Part shown: piece after piece, positions 1 to 7,377 of the stretch
Position numbering within the stretch: the first letter of the stretch is position 1
How the letters are laid out: each line of letters begins with the position of its first letter
Source: JAAZBV01 sp964499695
GTDB taxonomy: Bacteria > Desulfobacterota > DSM-4660 > Desulfatiglandales > HGW-15
Length of the DNA: 15,897 nt
Direction of reading: 5' to 3'
Assembly (NCBI GenBank): GCA_964499695.1
Contig: CAZCMD010000109.1
Location: 1-15,897 of the forward strand
Translations under genes and position numbers: made by a program
The notes under the pieces: generated by a model
The model's input: the letters and a program-made list of their open reading frames with translations, nothing else
The model's database searches: none
What the model was told of the DNA's origin: nothing

Positions 1-47
1 TTAGCGGAGACTGAAGCCTTGGCGACGACGGCAGCCTGTGTTCTTAA

Positions 48-68
48 TTTTGAATTTTGAATCTTGAA
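48..68. repeat. Three tandem 7-bp TTTTGAA units
   Basis: Two perfect TTTTGAA units (48-54, 55-61) are followed by one unit with a single change, TCTTGAA (62-68). The run ends just before the AT hairpin at 77-108. It may be replication slippage or the edge of a decayed repeat; no function is claimed. Confidence 0.5.
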
Positions 69-76
69 CCTTAAAT

Positions 77-108
77 TTTTCAATTAATTGTCCGCAATTA
101 ATTGAAAA
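77..108. repeat. Perfect 14-bp inverted repeat with 4-nt loop
   Basis: The left arm (77-90) TTTTCAATTAATTG and the right arm (95-108) CAATTAATTGAAAA are exact reverse complements around the loop TCCG. Each arm contains CAATTAATTG, itself a 10-bp palindrome, so the site is a palindrome nested in two palindromes. It could be a bidirectional terminator of whatever lies to the left, or a protein-binding site. The stem is almost all A/T and no clean T-run follows, which argues against a classical intrinsic terminator on the + strand. Confidence 0.6.
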
Positions 109-400
109 CTCCTTGCATTTATTACAAAAAGGTCTTAAACCTAACCCACTGTCTTAGAAGTCTTAACGTTTTATCTAAAATATTGTCGAAGATCCCGTGT
201 TGTATACGGGGAATATTGAATCAAGATTTTTACTAATAGTCTTTTTGTCGTCATTCCACGGCTGGGATCGGGGAACCCAGTTATTTTTTTGGGTTGCTGT
301 TAAGAGTCAATGTAAGGCTTGGCCCCTTTTAAAATAATGAGTCAAGGCAGATTTACCCCTTTTGTTTTACACTTGGTTTGGGATAACCTTGTTATATATT

Positions 401-405
401 AGAGG
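401..405 (+). promoter_or_regulatory. Ribosome binding site for a TTG start
   Basis: AGAGG lies 6 nt before the TTG at 412. An in-frame TAG at 400-402 rules out any earlier start. The first in-frame ATG comes far downstream, after the nuclease motifs. The site and the upstream stop together make TTG the start codon. Confidence 0.65.
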
Positions 406-411
406 TTCGTT

Positions 412-2676
412 TTGTCTACTGTTCAATCAAATGAAACAACATATGAACTTCATTCATTAGGATGGAAGGCTTTTCAAAATCTTTCTTCGACAATTGTGGC
501 AGAGATATGGGGGCAGACCATACAAACATTTTTTGACTCTAATGATGGAGGTAGGGATGGTGCATTTCATGGCCAGTGGATTACAAACAACAATGAATTG
601 TTTTCTGGATCATTCACAGTACAGTGTAAATTTACATCAAAACCAGACAAGGTAATAAAATTGTCTGATTTATCTGATGAATTTATAAAAGCGGAACGTT
701 TAGCTAAAATGGGATTATCTGATAACTATTTCATTTTTACTAACGCAAAGCTTTTAGGGACAAACGATGTACTTATTCGAAATAAATTCGAGAGTATCCC
801 CGAGCTAAAAAAATGCTCTATTTATGGTCAAGAGCGCATATGTCAAATAATCCATGAGTCTTCTAGGCTTAGAATGTTGGTTCCCCGTGTTTATGGATTG
901 GGCGATCTGAGTCAAATACTTGATGAACGAGCATATGACCAGGCACGTGAAATATTAAGTTCTCTTGGAGATGATCTATCTAAATTTATTATTACCGAAC
1001 CTTTCCGCCAAAGCGCACATGCGTTAATAAAACATGGTTTTGTGCTCTTGTTAGGCGAAGCAATGTGTGGAAAATCGACGATTGCTGCTGCACTAGCAAT
1101 GGGTGCTTTAGATGAATGGAACTGCTCTACCATTAAAATTCGAGATGCCGATGATTTTGTAAAACACCGCAATCCACACGAAAAGCAGCTTTTTTGGGTT
1201 GATGATGCTTTCGGCCCAACTCAAATAGATTGGAGCAGTGCAATAAATTGGAGCAAAACCTTTCCACATGTTAATGCAGCCATTCATGCAGGTGCAAAAG
1301 TAATATTTACTTCTCGCGACTATATATATAAATCAGCCAAGAAATATCTCAAAGAATCAGCACTGCCAGTGATGAAAGAATCTCAGGTTGTTATTCATGT
1401 AGAAAATCTGACAAAAGAAGAGCGGGAACAAATTTTATATAATCACATTAAGCTTGGAACACAAAAAAAACCATACAAGGAAAAAATAAAACCATTTCTT
1501 CCGAACGTAGTTTCGCATAAAAAATTTAGCCCTGAAATTTCAAGAAGATTGGGGAATCCATTATTTACCAAAGATCTGGAAATATCAGGATATGGATTAG
1601 ATAATTTCGTAAATAACCCCTTGGAGTTGCTTTGCGAAGTTATTAATACTATGGATGATTCTAACCGCTCAGCGTTAGCTTTAGTTTTTATGAGGGGAGG
1701 GGCTTTGCCAAGTCCTCTTAGCATTACTCCAGCAGAAGAACAGGCAATTGCCCGTATAGGTGGAACTGTAGGTGATGCAACAAAAGGTTTGGAATCTCTC
1801 AATGGTAGTCTTTTACTAATCCACGTTAAGGATGGCGATTACTATTGGCACTTTAAACATCCAACTATAAGAGATGCGTTTGCTACAATAGTTGCATCAA
1901 ATCAAAATTTGATGGATATTTACCTTACGGGCGCACCATTGGATAAATTATTCTCTGAAATTTCTTGCGGTAATGTTGGTATGCAGGGTGTGAGCGTCAT
2001 TGTCCCAGTCAACCAATATGATATAGTGATAGAAAGAATAAAACAGCTTGATATTACTAAATGGTTTAATAAATCAACTCTATATCGATTTCTTTCATAT
2101 CGTTGTGACAAAAGATTCCTTACTAAATTTATTGATAAATTCCCCGATTTTATTTCCAAATTGACGGTTTATTCATATATTTATGCAGTTTCAGATGTAG
2201 ACGTTTTAGTACGCCTTAAAGAGTTTGATCTTCTTCCAGAAGAAGAAAGAATAAGAGCAATATCTTCAATCAAAGAATTAGCAATATCGACTCCTGATTC
2301 TGGTTTTTTAAGTGATAATTTAAAAACACTAATATCACCTGATGAGTTGTCTGATATATTAAGATCGGTGAAAAGTTCTTTACTGCCCAATTTAAATGAC
2401 ACCATATCCTCATGGCGTGATAACTATGATCGAGAAGAAGAATCCGATGTGTACTTCGGTGAATTAAAAAGTGCATTAGACGATTACAAGTCGGTGTTTG
2501 AAGAAGATACTGTTGCAGTAAAACAGATAGATGATGCAATAAAGCGAATTGATGAACTTATTGCGGAATTAAAGGATGAATATATGCCCGATAGCGAGGA
2601 ATCATTGTGGAACAAAAATGATGGTCCCACTCAATCTTCAAGTGATCGTTCAATTTTTGATGATGTAGATACTTAA
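412..2676 (+). CDS. STAND NTPase with N-terminal Mrr-like nuclease domain (nSTAND3-like)
   Basis: Probable cytoplasmic defence NTPase of 754 aa, starting at TTG. The N-terminal domain (about residues 10-160) carries a restriction-endonuclease-fold signature: D45-GGR-D49-G, then Q71-C-K73, as in Mrr-type PD-(D/E)XK nucleases. The central NTPase has a Walker A motif G215-EAMCG-K221-ST, a Walker B strand FWVD264-D265, and a TSR302-D motif after a hydrophobic strand, as expected for the novel STAND class. A winged-helix-like stretch (WHFKHPTIRDAF) follows, then a short, charged, helix-rich tail. STAND proteins sense a trigger, oligomerise on nucleotide binding and activate the effector domain; here that would be DNA cleavage. 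Avs4 has a similar Mrr-STAND order but is about twice as long, so a large repeat sensor seems absent. It sits 38 nt upstream of an ABC-3C module. The fold calls rest on motifs only; family subclass is inferred. Confidence 0.8.
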   Translation: MSTVQSNETTYELHSLGWKAFQNLSSTIVAEIWGQTIQTFFDSNDGGRDGAFHGQWITNNNELFSGSFTVQCKFTSKPDKVIKLSDLSDEFIKAERLAKMGLSDNYFIFTNAKLLGTNDVLIRNKFESIPELKKCSIYGQERICQIIHESSRLRMLVPRVYGLGDLSQILDERAYDQAREILSSLGDDLSKFIITEPFRQSAHALIKHGFVLLLGEAMCGKSTIAAALAMGALDEWNCSTIKIRDADDFVKHRNPHEKQLFWVDDAFGPTQIDWSSAINWSKTFPHVNAAIHAGAKVIFTSRDYIYKSAKKYLKESALPVMKESQVVIHVENLTKEEREQILYNHIKLGTQKKPYKEKIKPFLPNVVSHKKFSPEISRRLGNPLFTKDLEISGYGLDNFVNNPLELLCEVINTMDDSNRSALALVFMRGGALPSPLSITPAEEQAIARIGGTVGDATKGLESLNGSLLLIHVKDGDYYWHFKHPTIRDAFATIVASNQNLMDIYLTGAPLDKLFSEISCGNVGMQGVSVIVPVNQYDIVIERIKQLDITKWFNKSTLYRFLSYRCDKRFLTKFIDKFPDFISKLTVYSYIYAVSDVDVLVRLKEFDLLPEEERIRAISSIKELAISTPDSGFLSDNLKTLISPDELSDILRSVKSSLLPNLNDTISSWRDNYDREEESDVYFGELKSALDDYKSVFEEDTVAVKQIDDAIKRIDELIAELKDEYMPDSEESLWNKNDGPTQSSSDRSIFDDVDT

Positions 2677-2714
2677 AATGTAATACTATTAAAAAGAAAG
2701 CAGTATATTAAAAG

Positions 2715-3986
2715 ATGGAAAATGGAGAATTCCCTCATAGTGCACTAACTTCTTGGAGTGGTTTTATATACCAGGGTAAAGTAGCTATTTATCATGTATT
2801 ACATTTGTTGCTTGAAAAACGTGAAGTCTGTGACGGTTATTCACTACAACTAGATTCTTTAGAAGATTTTGCTATTTTAGATAATCATGAATCAGTGGTT
2901 TCTCTTCATCAAGTTAAAGCAAAAAAAACACAACTGTACAGTGATTATAGAGAAGCGATTGTAAAATTGCAGCAAAGAGCTTGTGCACTAGAATGTAATG
3001 ATGCTCAATTTCACATAGCACAACAAATCAGGGATAAAACACCGGATGAAATTTTAAATAACCATAGACCTGTAGTAGTCTATCAATATGATGGTCTTTG
3101 TTATTGTAACGTAGATGATATTGATCATAAAATAAATGAAAAGATACAAGTATTATTGAATAATTATTGGCTTCATGATGGATCAAAACAAACATCTGAA
3201 TACGCCAATAAGGTTAGAAGTCATTTCGATCAAATAATCCTTGAAAAAATCCTTACTATTCATCGGTTAATTCATAATGGAGTCATGCCACAGAATGAAG
3301 CGGCTTATACTCAATTAATACCCTTTTCCAAATTTAAAGATATATTACATGAAGATTTGAATCAGAAATATTTAGGAGAAGATTATTATCTGTATAAACT
3401 CATAGGTGATCTCCATAAGTACTATCAAGTCTACTGTATCGAAATTGAGGAAAATGAAAATGATGAAACATTAAAAAAACTTTCATATTGCATGAAAAAA
3501 ATCGGAGAATTGGGTGTTGTTGAAATGATCCAATTTATACGCAATATCATCCCTCATAGAGAGTTTAAATTTAGTAATATTTTTGAGTACAAAGATCATA
3601 CCTTTAACGGGGAAGAATTTCAGGAAGCATTTTTATCCATTCTGAAAGACCTTAAACAACCATCATATGATTCAAATAATTTTTTTCGTTGGTATGCAGA
3701 CGGACGGCATTTCACACCTACGGCTATTAACAAAGCTGCAACACACGCTAAAGAAGTTTGCTTAAGGATCGTTGAAAATGCAAAATCAACTGATTTGGAC
3801 ATCATGTTTGAAGGTAATAACTTGATAACTAGTGGAATTGATGTTGAATCTATAATAAGTCATGTAAATAATATCATTAAAAAACCAATTCAGGATGAAG
3901 ATGATAAAAATACAAATCGAATTACAAGTTGGAAAAAAGTATCGCTAGTATCACTTGCTAACGTAATAGAGGTAATAAATGATTAA
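2715..3986 (+). CDS. ABC-3C system effector with nuclease-like N-terminus
   Basis: 423-aa cytoplasmic protein. Near the N-terminus it has SWSGFIYQGKVAIYHVL, then an acidic LE50-D51-F turn and strand and HQ66-V-K68. This is the order of a PD-(D/E)XK nuclease such as DUF4297/Cap4 and the REase-like effectors of ABC three-component systems. Candidate catalytic residues are D51, Q66 and K68. The remaining 300 or so residues are mostly helical and end in a region that I take as the ABC-3C C-terminal domain linking effector to the rest of the complex. In the proposed model for these systems the ABC ATPase senses invasion and the effector acts on nucleic acid. The ATG at 2715 has only a weak purine-rich upstream stretch (aaaagaaag). 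Its last 8 nt overlap the next gene, which supports coupled translation. I infer the effector role from position and motifs, not from a full-length match. Confidence 0.7.
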   Translation: MENGEFPHSALTSWSGFIYQGKVAIYHVLHLLLEKREVCDGYSLQLDSLEDFAILDNHESVVSLHQVKAKKTQLYSDYREAIVKLQQRACALECNDAQFHIAQQIRDKTPDEILNNHRPVVVYQYDGLCYCNVDDIDHKINEKIQVLLNNYWLHDGSKQTSEYANKVRSHFDQIILEKILTIHRLIHNGVMPQNEAAYTQLIPFSKFKDILHEDLNQKYLGEDYYLYKLIGDLHKYYQVYCIEIEENENDETLKKLSYCMKKIGELGVVEMIQFIRNIIPHREFKFSNIFEYKDHTFNGEEFQEAFLSILKDLKQPSYDSNNFFRWYADGRHFTPTAINKAATHAKEVCLRIVENAKSTDLDIMFEGNNLITSGIDVESIISHVNNIIKKPIQDEDDKNTNRITSWKKVSLVSLANVIEVIND

Positions 3987-4707
3987 GATAATTGATGATT
4001 TATTCCAAGCTTATGGATTTAGTGCACAAAGAGTTAATAACTCCAAACTATACTCAATAAATAATAATAAAAACAAGATTTCATTTTGGTTGGTGATTCA
4101 AGAGGATAATTTGGCCCTATTATTAAAGGACCAATCGGAACTATATTCTGAATGCAAAAATACCTGTGATCATTTGGCGCTCGAAAAAAACTTATCAATG
4201 CTCATTCTTTGGAATACTGGCGGTTATGTTGGAATTAAAGATATGAAGAGAAAAGTTATGTCTGTTGAAGAAGATCCTTATTTTTTTAAAAAATATGTTC
4301 TTTATTTCTCATCTAAAGAAAAGACAGCCCTATACGAAACTATAGGCCCCTATTCGACTCCCCAGTTTTTTAAAGATAAAATTATATCTCAAGATGTTTT
4401 CGCACGGTATAAAAAAGACGCATTATCACAGAGTTGGCAAGCTTTATTATACAGAATCGCAATTAAACTACCATTTATACCAATTGATATTCCGCTAACA
4501 GATGGGCTTAAATCCCTATTTCATGAAAATAAAATGAAGATTGAACAATCAAGTGACAAAGAATTATATATTTTTGATCAAATAATTTCTGAGAATTATG
4601 AATTAAAAACAATAGATGATATCAAAGCAATGGAGCCTAAAGTCGTACTCTCTGAATTGTTAAAATCATATCCAACTGAAGGAGACAGCAATGGCGATAA
4701 GAATTAA
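3979..4707 (+). CDS. ABC-3C middle component (MC1-like)
   Basis: 242-aa protein between effector and ATPase genes, the defining position of the middle component of ABC three-component systems. It has alternating short strands and helices and no recognisable catalytic motif. A central stretch, LALEKNLSMLIL followed by EED99-PYFFKKYVLYF, resembles the conserved core that I remember for the MC1 class, so that class is the best guess. Middle components are thought to bridge ATPase and effector rather than to catalyse. The start ATG overlaps the effector stop (ATGATTAA, 3979-3986) and the 3' end overlaps the ATPase start by 17 nt. Such overlaps suggest fixed stoichiometry of the three products. 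On sequence alone it would be a hypothetical protein; the call rests mainly on context. Confidence 0.65.
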   Translation: MIKIIDDLFQAYGFSAQRVNNSKLYSINNNKNKISFWLVIQEDNLALLLKDQSELYSECKNTCDHLALEKNLSMLILWNTGGYVGIKDMKRKVMSVEEDPYFFKKYVLYFSSKEKTALYETIGPYSTPQFFKDKIISQDVFARYKKDALSQSWQALLYRIAIKLPFIPIDIPLTDGLKSLFHENKMKIEQSSDKELYIFDQIISENYELKTIDDIKAMEPKVVLSELLKSYPTEGDSNGDKN

Positions 4708-7024
4708 TCGCATACTCATAAAAGACTTTAAACTCTTTGACAAATTAGAACTAAATTTTAATGACCCAGATTTAGTAATGTTTGATGGCCCTAATGGTTT
4801 TGGTAAGACGTCCTTTTATGATGCGATAGAATTGCTCTTTACCGGAAATCTTCGCAGATACAAGGAATTAGTTAGAGTAGCCGTTGATAAAAGAGAATCA
4901 TTTAAAGGGAATCCTTTATTAAATGATCTCGGTAGGGGCGATCTTGTCATCAAATGTGAGTTGCAGACTGATGATAATAAAATATGTTTAATGCGTATCG
5001 GAAAGAGAAAAGAACTCGAATCTGCAAAAAGTTTTGATGAATTCAAGTTGCAGTTATACGTATCACAGAATTATGAGGCAGATGAAGAATATTTAAAAGT
5101 TAATGATGAGGAAAAATATCTTACTGGTTTACTAGGAACAACATATAAAGAAAACTTTGAATTTCTTAATTACATTGAACAAGAAGATAATATTTACTTA
5201 TTAAAAAATAAAGATAGAGACAGAAAATCAGCAATTGGTTATTTGTTTAATACGATAGACTTCGAGGAAAATATAAATAAAATATCTGAGATTTCAAAAA
5301 AAATAACAGAATTATGTGGGAAAAAAGCAAGTGATAACCTTAAAGTACTTAGTGCTAAGCTAGATGATTATCGTATAAAATTTCATGGTGTAGAGGAAAA
5401 AATCCCTTATACTAAACTTGTAACATGGAAGGATATCACTTGGGATTATGAAAAATTAGAACTCTCAGATGAAAAATATATTGAATTGTTAGCTAAGGAT
5501 GGGGAACTTAGCCGGATAAGTTTATTTTTAGAAAATGAAAGTGAATTCAGAAAAGATGTAAAAAATAAAAGAATTGATGAAATCCTTTCAAAAAAGAATC
5601 TGCTGAGTCAGTTATTAAACTGCTGGAATCATATCGATAGAACTTTAGAGTTTTCAAAAAAACAAGAGCTTAATCAGGCTATCAACAATTTATTGTTCAT
5701 TTTTGATGGAGATTTTTTGGATTGGCTTATACAAAATAAGGCATATTTATCTACACAAGTTCAAGAGTTAATTAAACCTAACATAAATTTGGATGAATAT
5801 GATAAAGCAGTTGGTAGTATTATCTCTATCAATAACAGGGCCGATTTGATTTCAAAAATACTAGTAGAAGTAAAAGATTCGAGACAAGCTTTTATTAATA
5901 AATATTTCGAATTTGAAAATAAATCTGATGTATCTAATGAATGCCCACTCTGTGGTTTTCTCTGGAAGTCTTCAGAAGAATTAAAAAATAATATTATTAA
6001 ACAAGAACAACAACTTGAAAATTTAATTGAAACAGCTGGATCTGAGTTAAATGAATCGATTGATTCTTTTAAAAAATTATTTATTACGCCAATGAGATTG
6101 TTTTTTAAGGAATATCTGGAAAATAATAATATCGATGCCATGTTCATTGAAGAGCTGAAAAAAGCAGATAAAAACAGAATTGAGTTAAATAAACTTTATA
6201 ATGACATCTCTTCACTTGATATTGATATCAATAATTTACTTAATAAAAAACCATTTCTTCCAGACGAAAATATGATTGAGATATTATATGAAAAAATCGA
6301 AGCACAGAAATATGTAATAAATACTAATTTACTTAAAACATACTTTTATTCTATATTTATCCATATTTTTGATGAAGACTTTAATAATATTTCATTATTA
6401 CAAAAAACAGACATAGATAAAAAACGTAAATATCTTGAATGGCAATACTCTATCCAACAGAGTAATGAAATAAGAAGATTGGAAAAAGAATACAGCGATC
6501 AAATAATACAGTTTGATTGTGCAAAGTTATTTAAAGATAAGATTGATAAACTCAGTGGTATTTATAAAGAATCACTTCAAAATTATCAACGAAGCCTTAT
6601 TAAGAATATTGAAATACTTTTCCATATTTATTCTGGAAGAATTAATCAAGAGAGTCAAAGTGGTTTAGGGCTATTTATTGAATCAGATAAAAATGGGATT
6701 CGGTTTTTAGAAAACCATTCAAAGCAGCATGATGCAATATTCACTATGAGTTCTGGGCAGCTTGCTGCACTGGTCATCTCATTTACACTTGCATTAAATA
6801 AGAGATATTCAAGAAATAAACTTCTTTTTATTGATGACCCAGTGCAAACATTAGATGAATTGAATATTGCGGGAATGGTTGAGCTATTGAGAAATGAATT
6901 TTCTGACAGGCAAATATTTATTTCAACACATGAAGATACGATGTCTGCATATATACGTTATAAATTCAATAAATATGGATTTCATACAGAACGATTTAGT
7001 TTTAAAGACATACAATTTAGATAG
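4691..7024 (+). CDS. SMC/Rad50-like ABC ATPase of ABC-3C system
   Basis: 777-aa ABC-class ATPase of the RecF/Rad50/SMC type. It has Walker A G33-PNGFG-K39-T-S, an ABC signature S687-S-G-Q, Walker B LLFID715-D716-P, a D-loop-like VQTLDELN and an H-loop IST-H747-ED. Between the two halves lies a long charged helical region (about 190-650), likely coiled coil, interrupted by C418-P-L-C421, a zinc-hook CxxC like that of Rad50, where two molecules can dimerise around one zinc ion. In ABC-3C systems this is the sensor or motor, probably acting on DNA. GGAGA at 4681-4685 precedes the ATG at 4691, so the ribosome site lies inside the previous gene. The AT-rich codon use matches the three upstream genes. 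No terminator is visible after the stop; repeats begin 15 nt later. Confidence 0.88.
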   Translation: MAIRINRILIKDFKLFDKLELNFNDPDLVMFDGPNGFGKTSFYDAIELLFTGNLRRYKELVRVAVDKRESFKGNPLLNDLGRGDLVIKCELQTDDNKICLMRIGKRKELESAKSFDEFKLQLYVSQNYEADEEYLKVNDEEKYLTGLLGTTYKENFEFLNYIEQEDNIYLLKNKDRDRKSAIGYLFNTIDFEENINKISEISKKITELCGKKASDNLKVLSAKLDDYRIKFHGVEEKIPYTKLVTWKDITWDYEKLELSDEKYIELLAKDGELSRISLFLENESEFRKDVKNKRIDEILSKKNLLSQLLNCWNHIDRTLEFSKKQELNQAINNLLFIFDGDFLDWLIQNKAYLSTQVQELIKPNINLDEYDKAVGSIISINNRADLISKILVEVKDSRQAFINKYFEFENKSDVSNECPLCGFLWKSSEELKNNIIKQEQQLENLIETAGSELNESIDSFKKLFITPMRLFFKEYLENNNIDAMFIEELKKADKNRIELNKLYNDISSLDIDINNLLNKKPFLPDENMIEILYEKIEAQKYVINTNLLKTYFYSIFIHIFDEDFNNISLLQKTDIDKKRKYLEWQYSIQQSNEIRRLEKEYSDQIIQFDCAKLFKDKIDKLSGIYKESLQNYQRSLIKNIEILFHIYSGRINQESQSGLGLFIESDKNGIRFLENHSKQHDAIFTMSSGQLAALVISFTLALNKRYSRNKLLFIDDPVQTLDELNIAGMVELLRNEFSDRQIFISTHEDTMSAYIRYKFNKYGFHTERFSFKDIQFR

Positions 7025-7039
7025 TAGAACATCCATAGG

Positions 7040-7072
7040 GGAAAAGAACGGGGTCCGGAAAAGAACGGGGTC
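7040..7072 (+). repeat. Tandem 17-bp units at the start of repeat copy A
   Basis: GGAAAAGAACGGGGTCC (7040-7056) is followed directly by GGAAAAGAACGGGGTC (7057-7072), the first part of the 66-bp repeat. Copy B at 8771 has only one unit. The duplication could reflect insertion of one element into the end of another, or slippage. Confidence 0.75.
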
Positions 7073-7122
7073 TGTCCTTGATATTGGACATATAAAAAAA
7101 TCATAGAGAGGAACGATGTTTA
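7057..7122 (+). repeat. 66-bp direct repeat, copy A
   Basis: Matches 8771-8836 over 66 bases without gaps, with 7 mismatches (59/66). The right-hand 16 bases, AGAGAGGAACGATGTTTA with its preceding AT pair, are identical between copies and hold a good ribosome site (AGAGAGGA) and an ATG (7116). From that ATG a 24-codon frame runs to a TAA at 7190, encoding a short basic peptide beginning MFKKTRR. The core GGGGTCTGTCC resembles dispersed repeats that accompany IS200/REP-type transposase genes in some proteobacteria; this is recall, not a search. Copy A lies directly after the defence operon. Confidence 0.8.
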
Positions 7123-7236
7123 AAAAAACCAGAAGGGTCAGACCATCATTATTGACAGATAAAGGTGGCTTGTTAAAAATGACTCTTTAAGTTTTCTGTG
7201 AATGTCAAACATCTAAATGTCAAAGAAGAAAAAGAA

Positions 7237-7353
7237 ATGGTAAAACACAAGACAGGTAATACTTTAATAGCAATTGGTATTTGTTTTATTGTCTTTTATT
7301 TTGTTGTAAGGCTGGCCTTCCTTTATTCACTTTCAAGATTAGTGACGAGTTGA
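7237..7353 (+). CDS. Possible 38-aa single-span membrane protein
   Basis: The frame from ATG 7237 encodes a basic N-terminus (MVKHKTGN), then a hydrophobic helix TLIAIGICFIVFYFVV, then RLAFLYSLSRL. This is a plausible one-pass inner-membrane miniprotein. The purine-rich stretch GAAGAAAAAGAA precedes the ATG but is a weak ribosome site. The frame is also open upstream to a GTG at 7198, which would give 51 aa with an acidic/basic extension. It ends 24 nt before the next gene and lies inside the interval bounded by the 66-bp repeats. AT-rich DNA easily produces hydrophobic frames by chance, so this is tentative. Confidence 0.3.
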   Translation: MVKHKTGNTLIAIGICFIVFYFVVRLAFLYSLSRLVTS

Positions 7354-7377
7354 TTAAATTTTTTTAGGAGTTTAAGT

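Larger units (their letters stand above)
1..411. other. Non-coding region upstream of the defence operon
   Basis: No convincing gene. In the first forward frame positions 1-60 are open up to a TGA at 58-60, so this could be the 3' tail of an upstream gene, but it is too short to identify. The stretch holds a 7-bp tandem repeat (48-68), a strong AT hairpin (77-108), a short CCCGT/ACGGG stem (194-210) and an AACCCA/TGGGTT stem (274-295). The segment around 248-280 (gtcattccacggctgggatc) looks like a decayed copy of the common REP-like GTCATTCC...GGGAATCCAG repeat; that is an impression from memory. The operon promoter must lie here, but I cannot place -35 and -10 boxes at a credible distance from the start codon. 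Confidence 0.5.

Noticed and set aside
274..295. AACCCA/TGGGTT hairpin as a terminator
   Set aside because: Stem of only 6 bp with a 10-nt loop and the T-run inside the loop rather than after the stem.
366..400. Promoter for the STAND gene (TTTACA or TTGGTT with TATATT)
   Set aside because: Spacing is wrong for TTTACA, and a TATATT box at 395-400 would place the transcript start inside or past the ribosome site.
6894..7106. 70-codon forward frame overlapping the end of the ATPase gene
   Set aside because: It lies mostly inside the ATPase in another frame and ends within the repeat; no ribosome site and no family character.
7116..7190. 24-codon frame starting inside repeat copy A
   Set aside because: Good ribosome site, but the peptide sequence is not shared with the frame at copy B, so coding is unsupported; kept as part of the repeat description.
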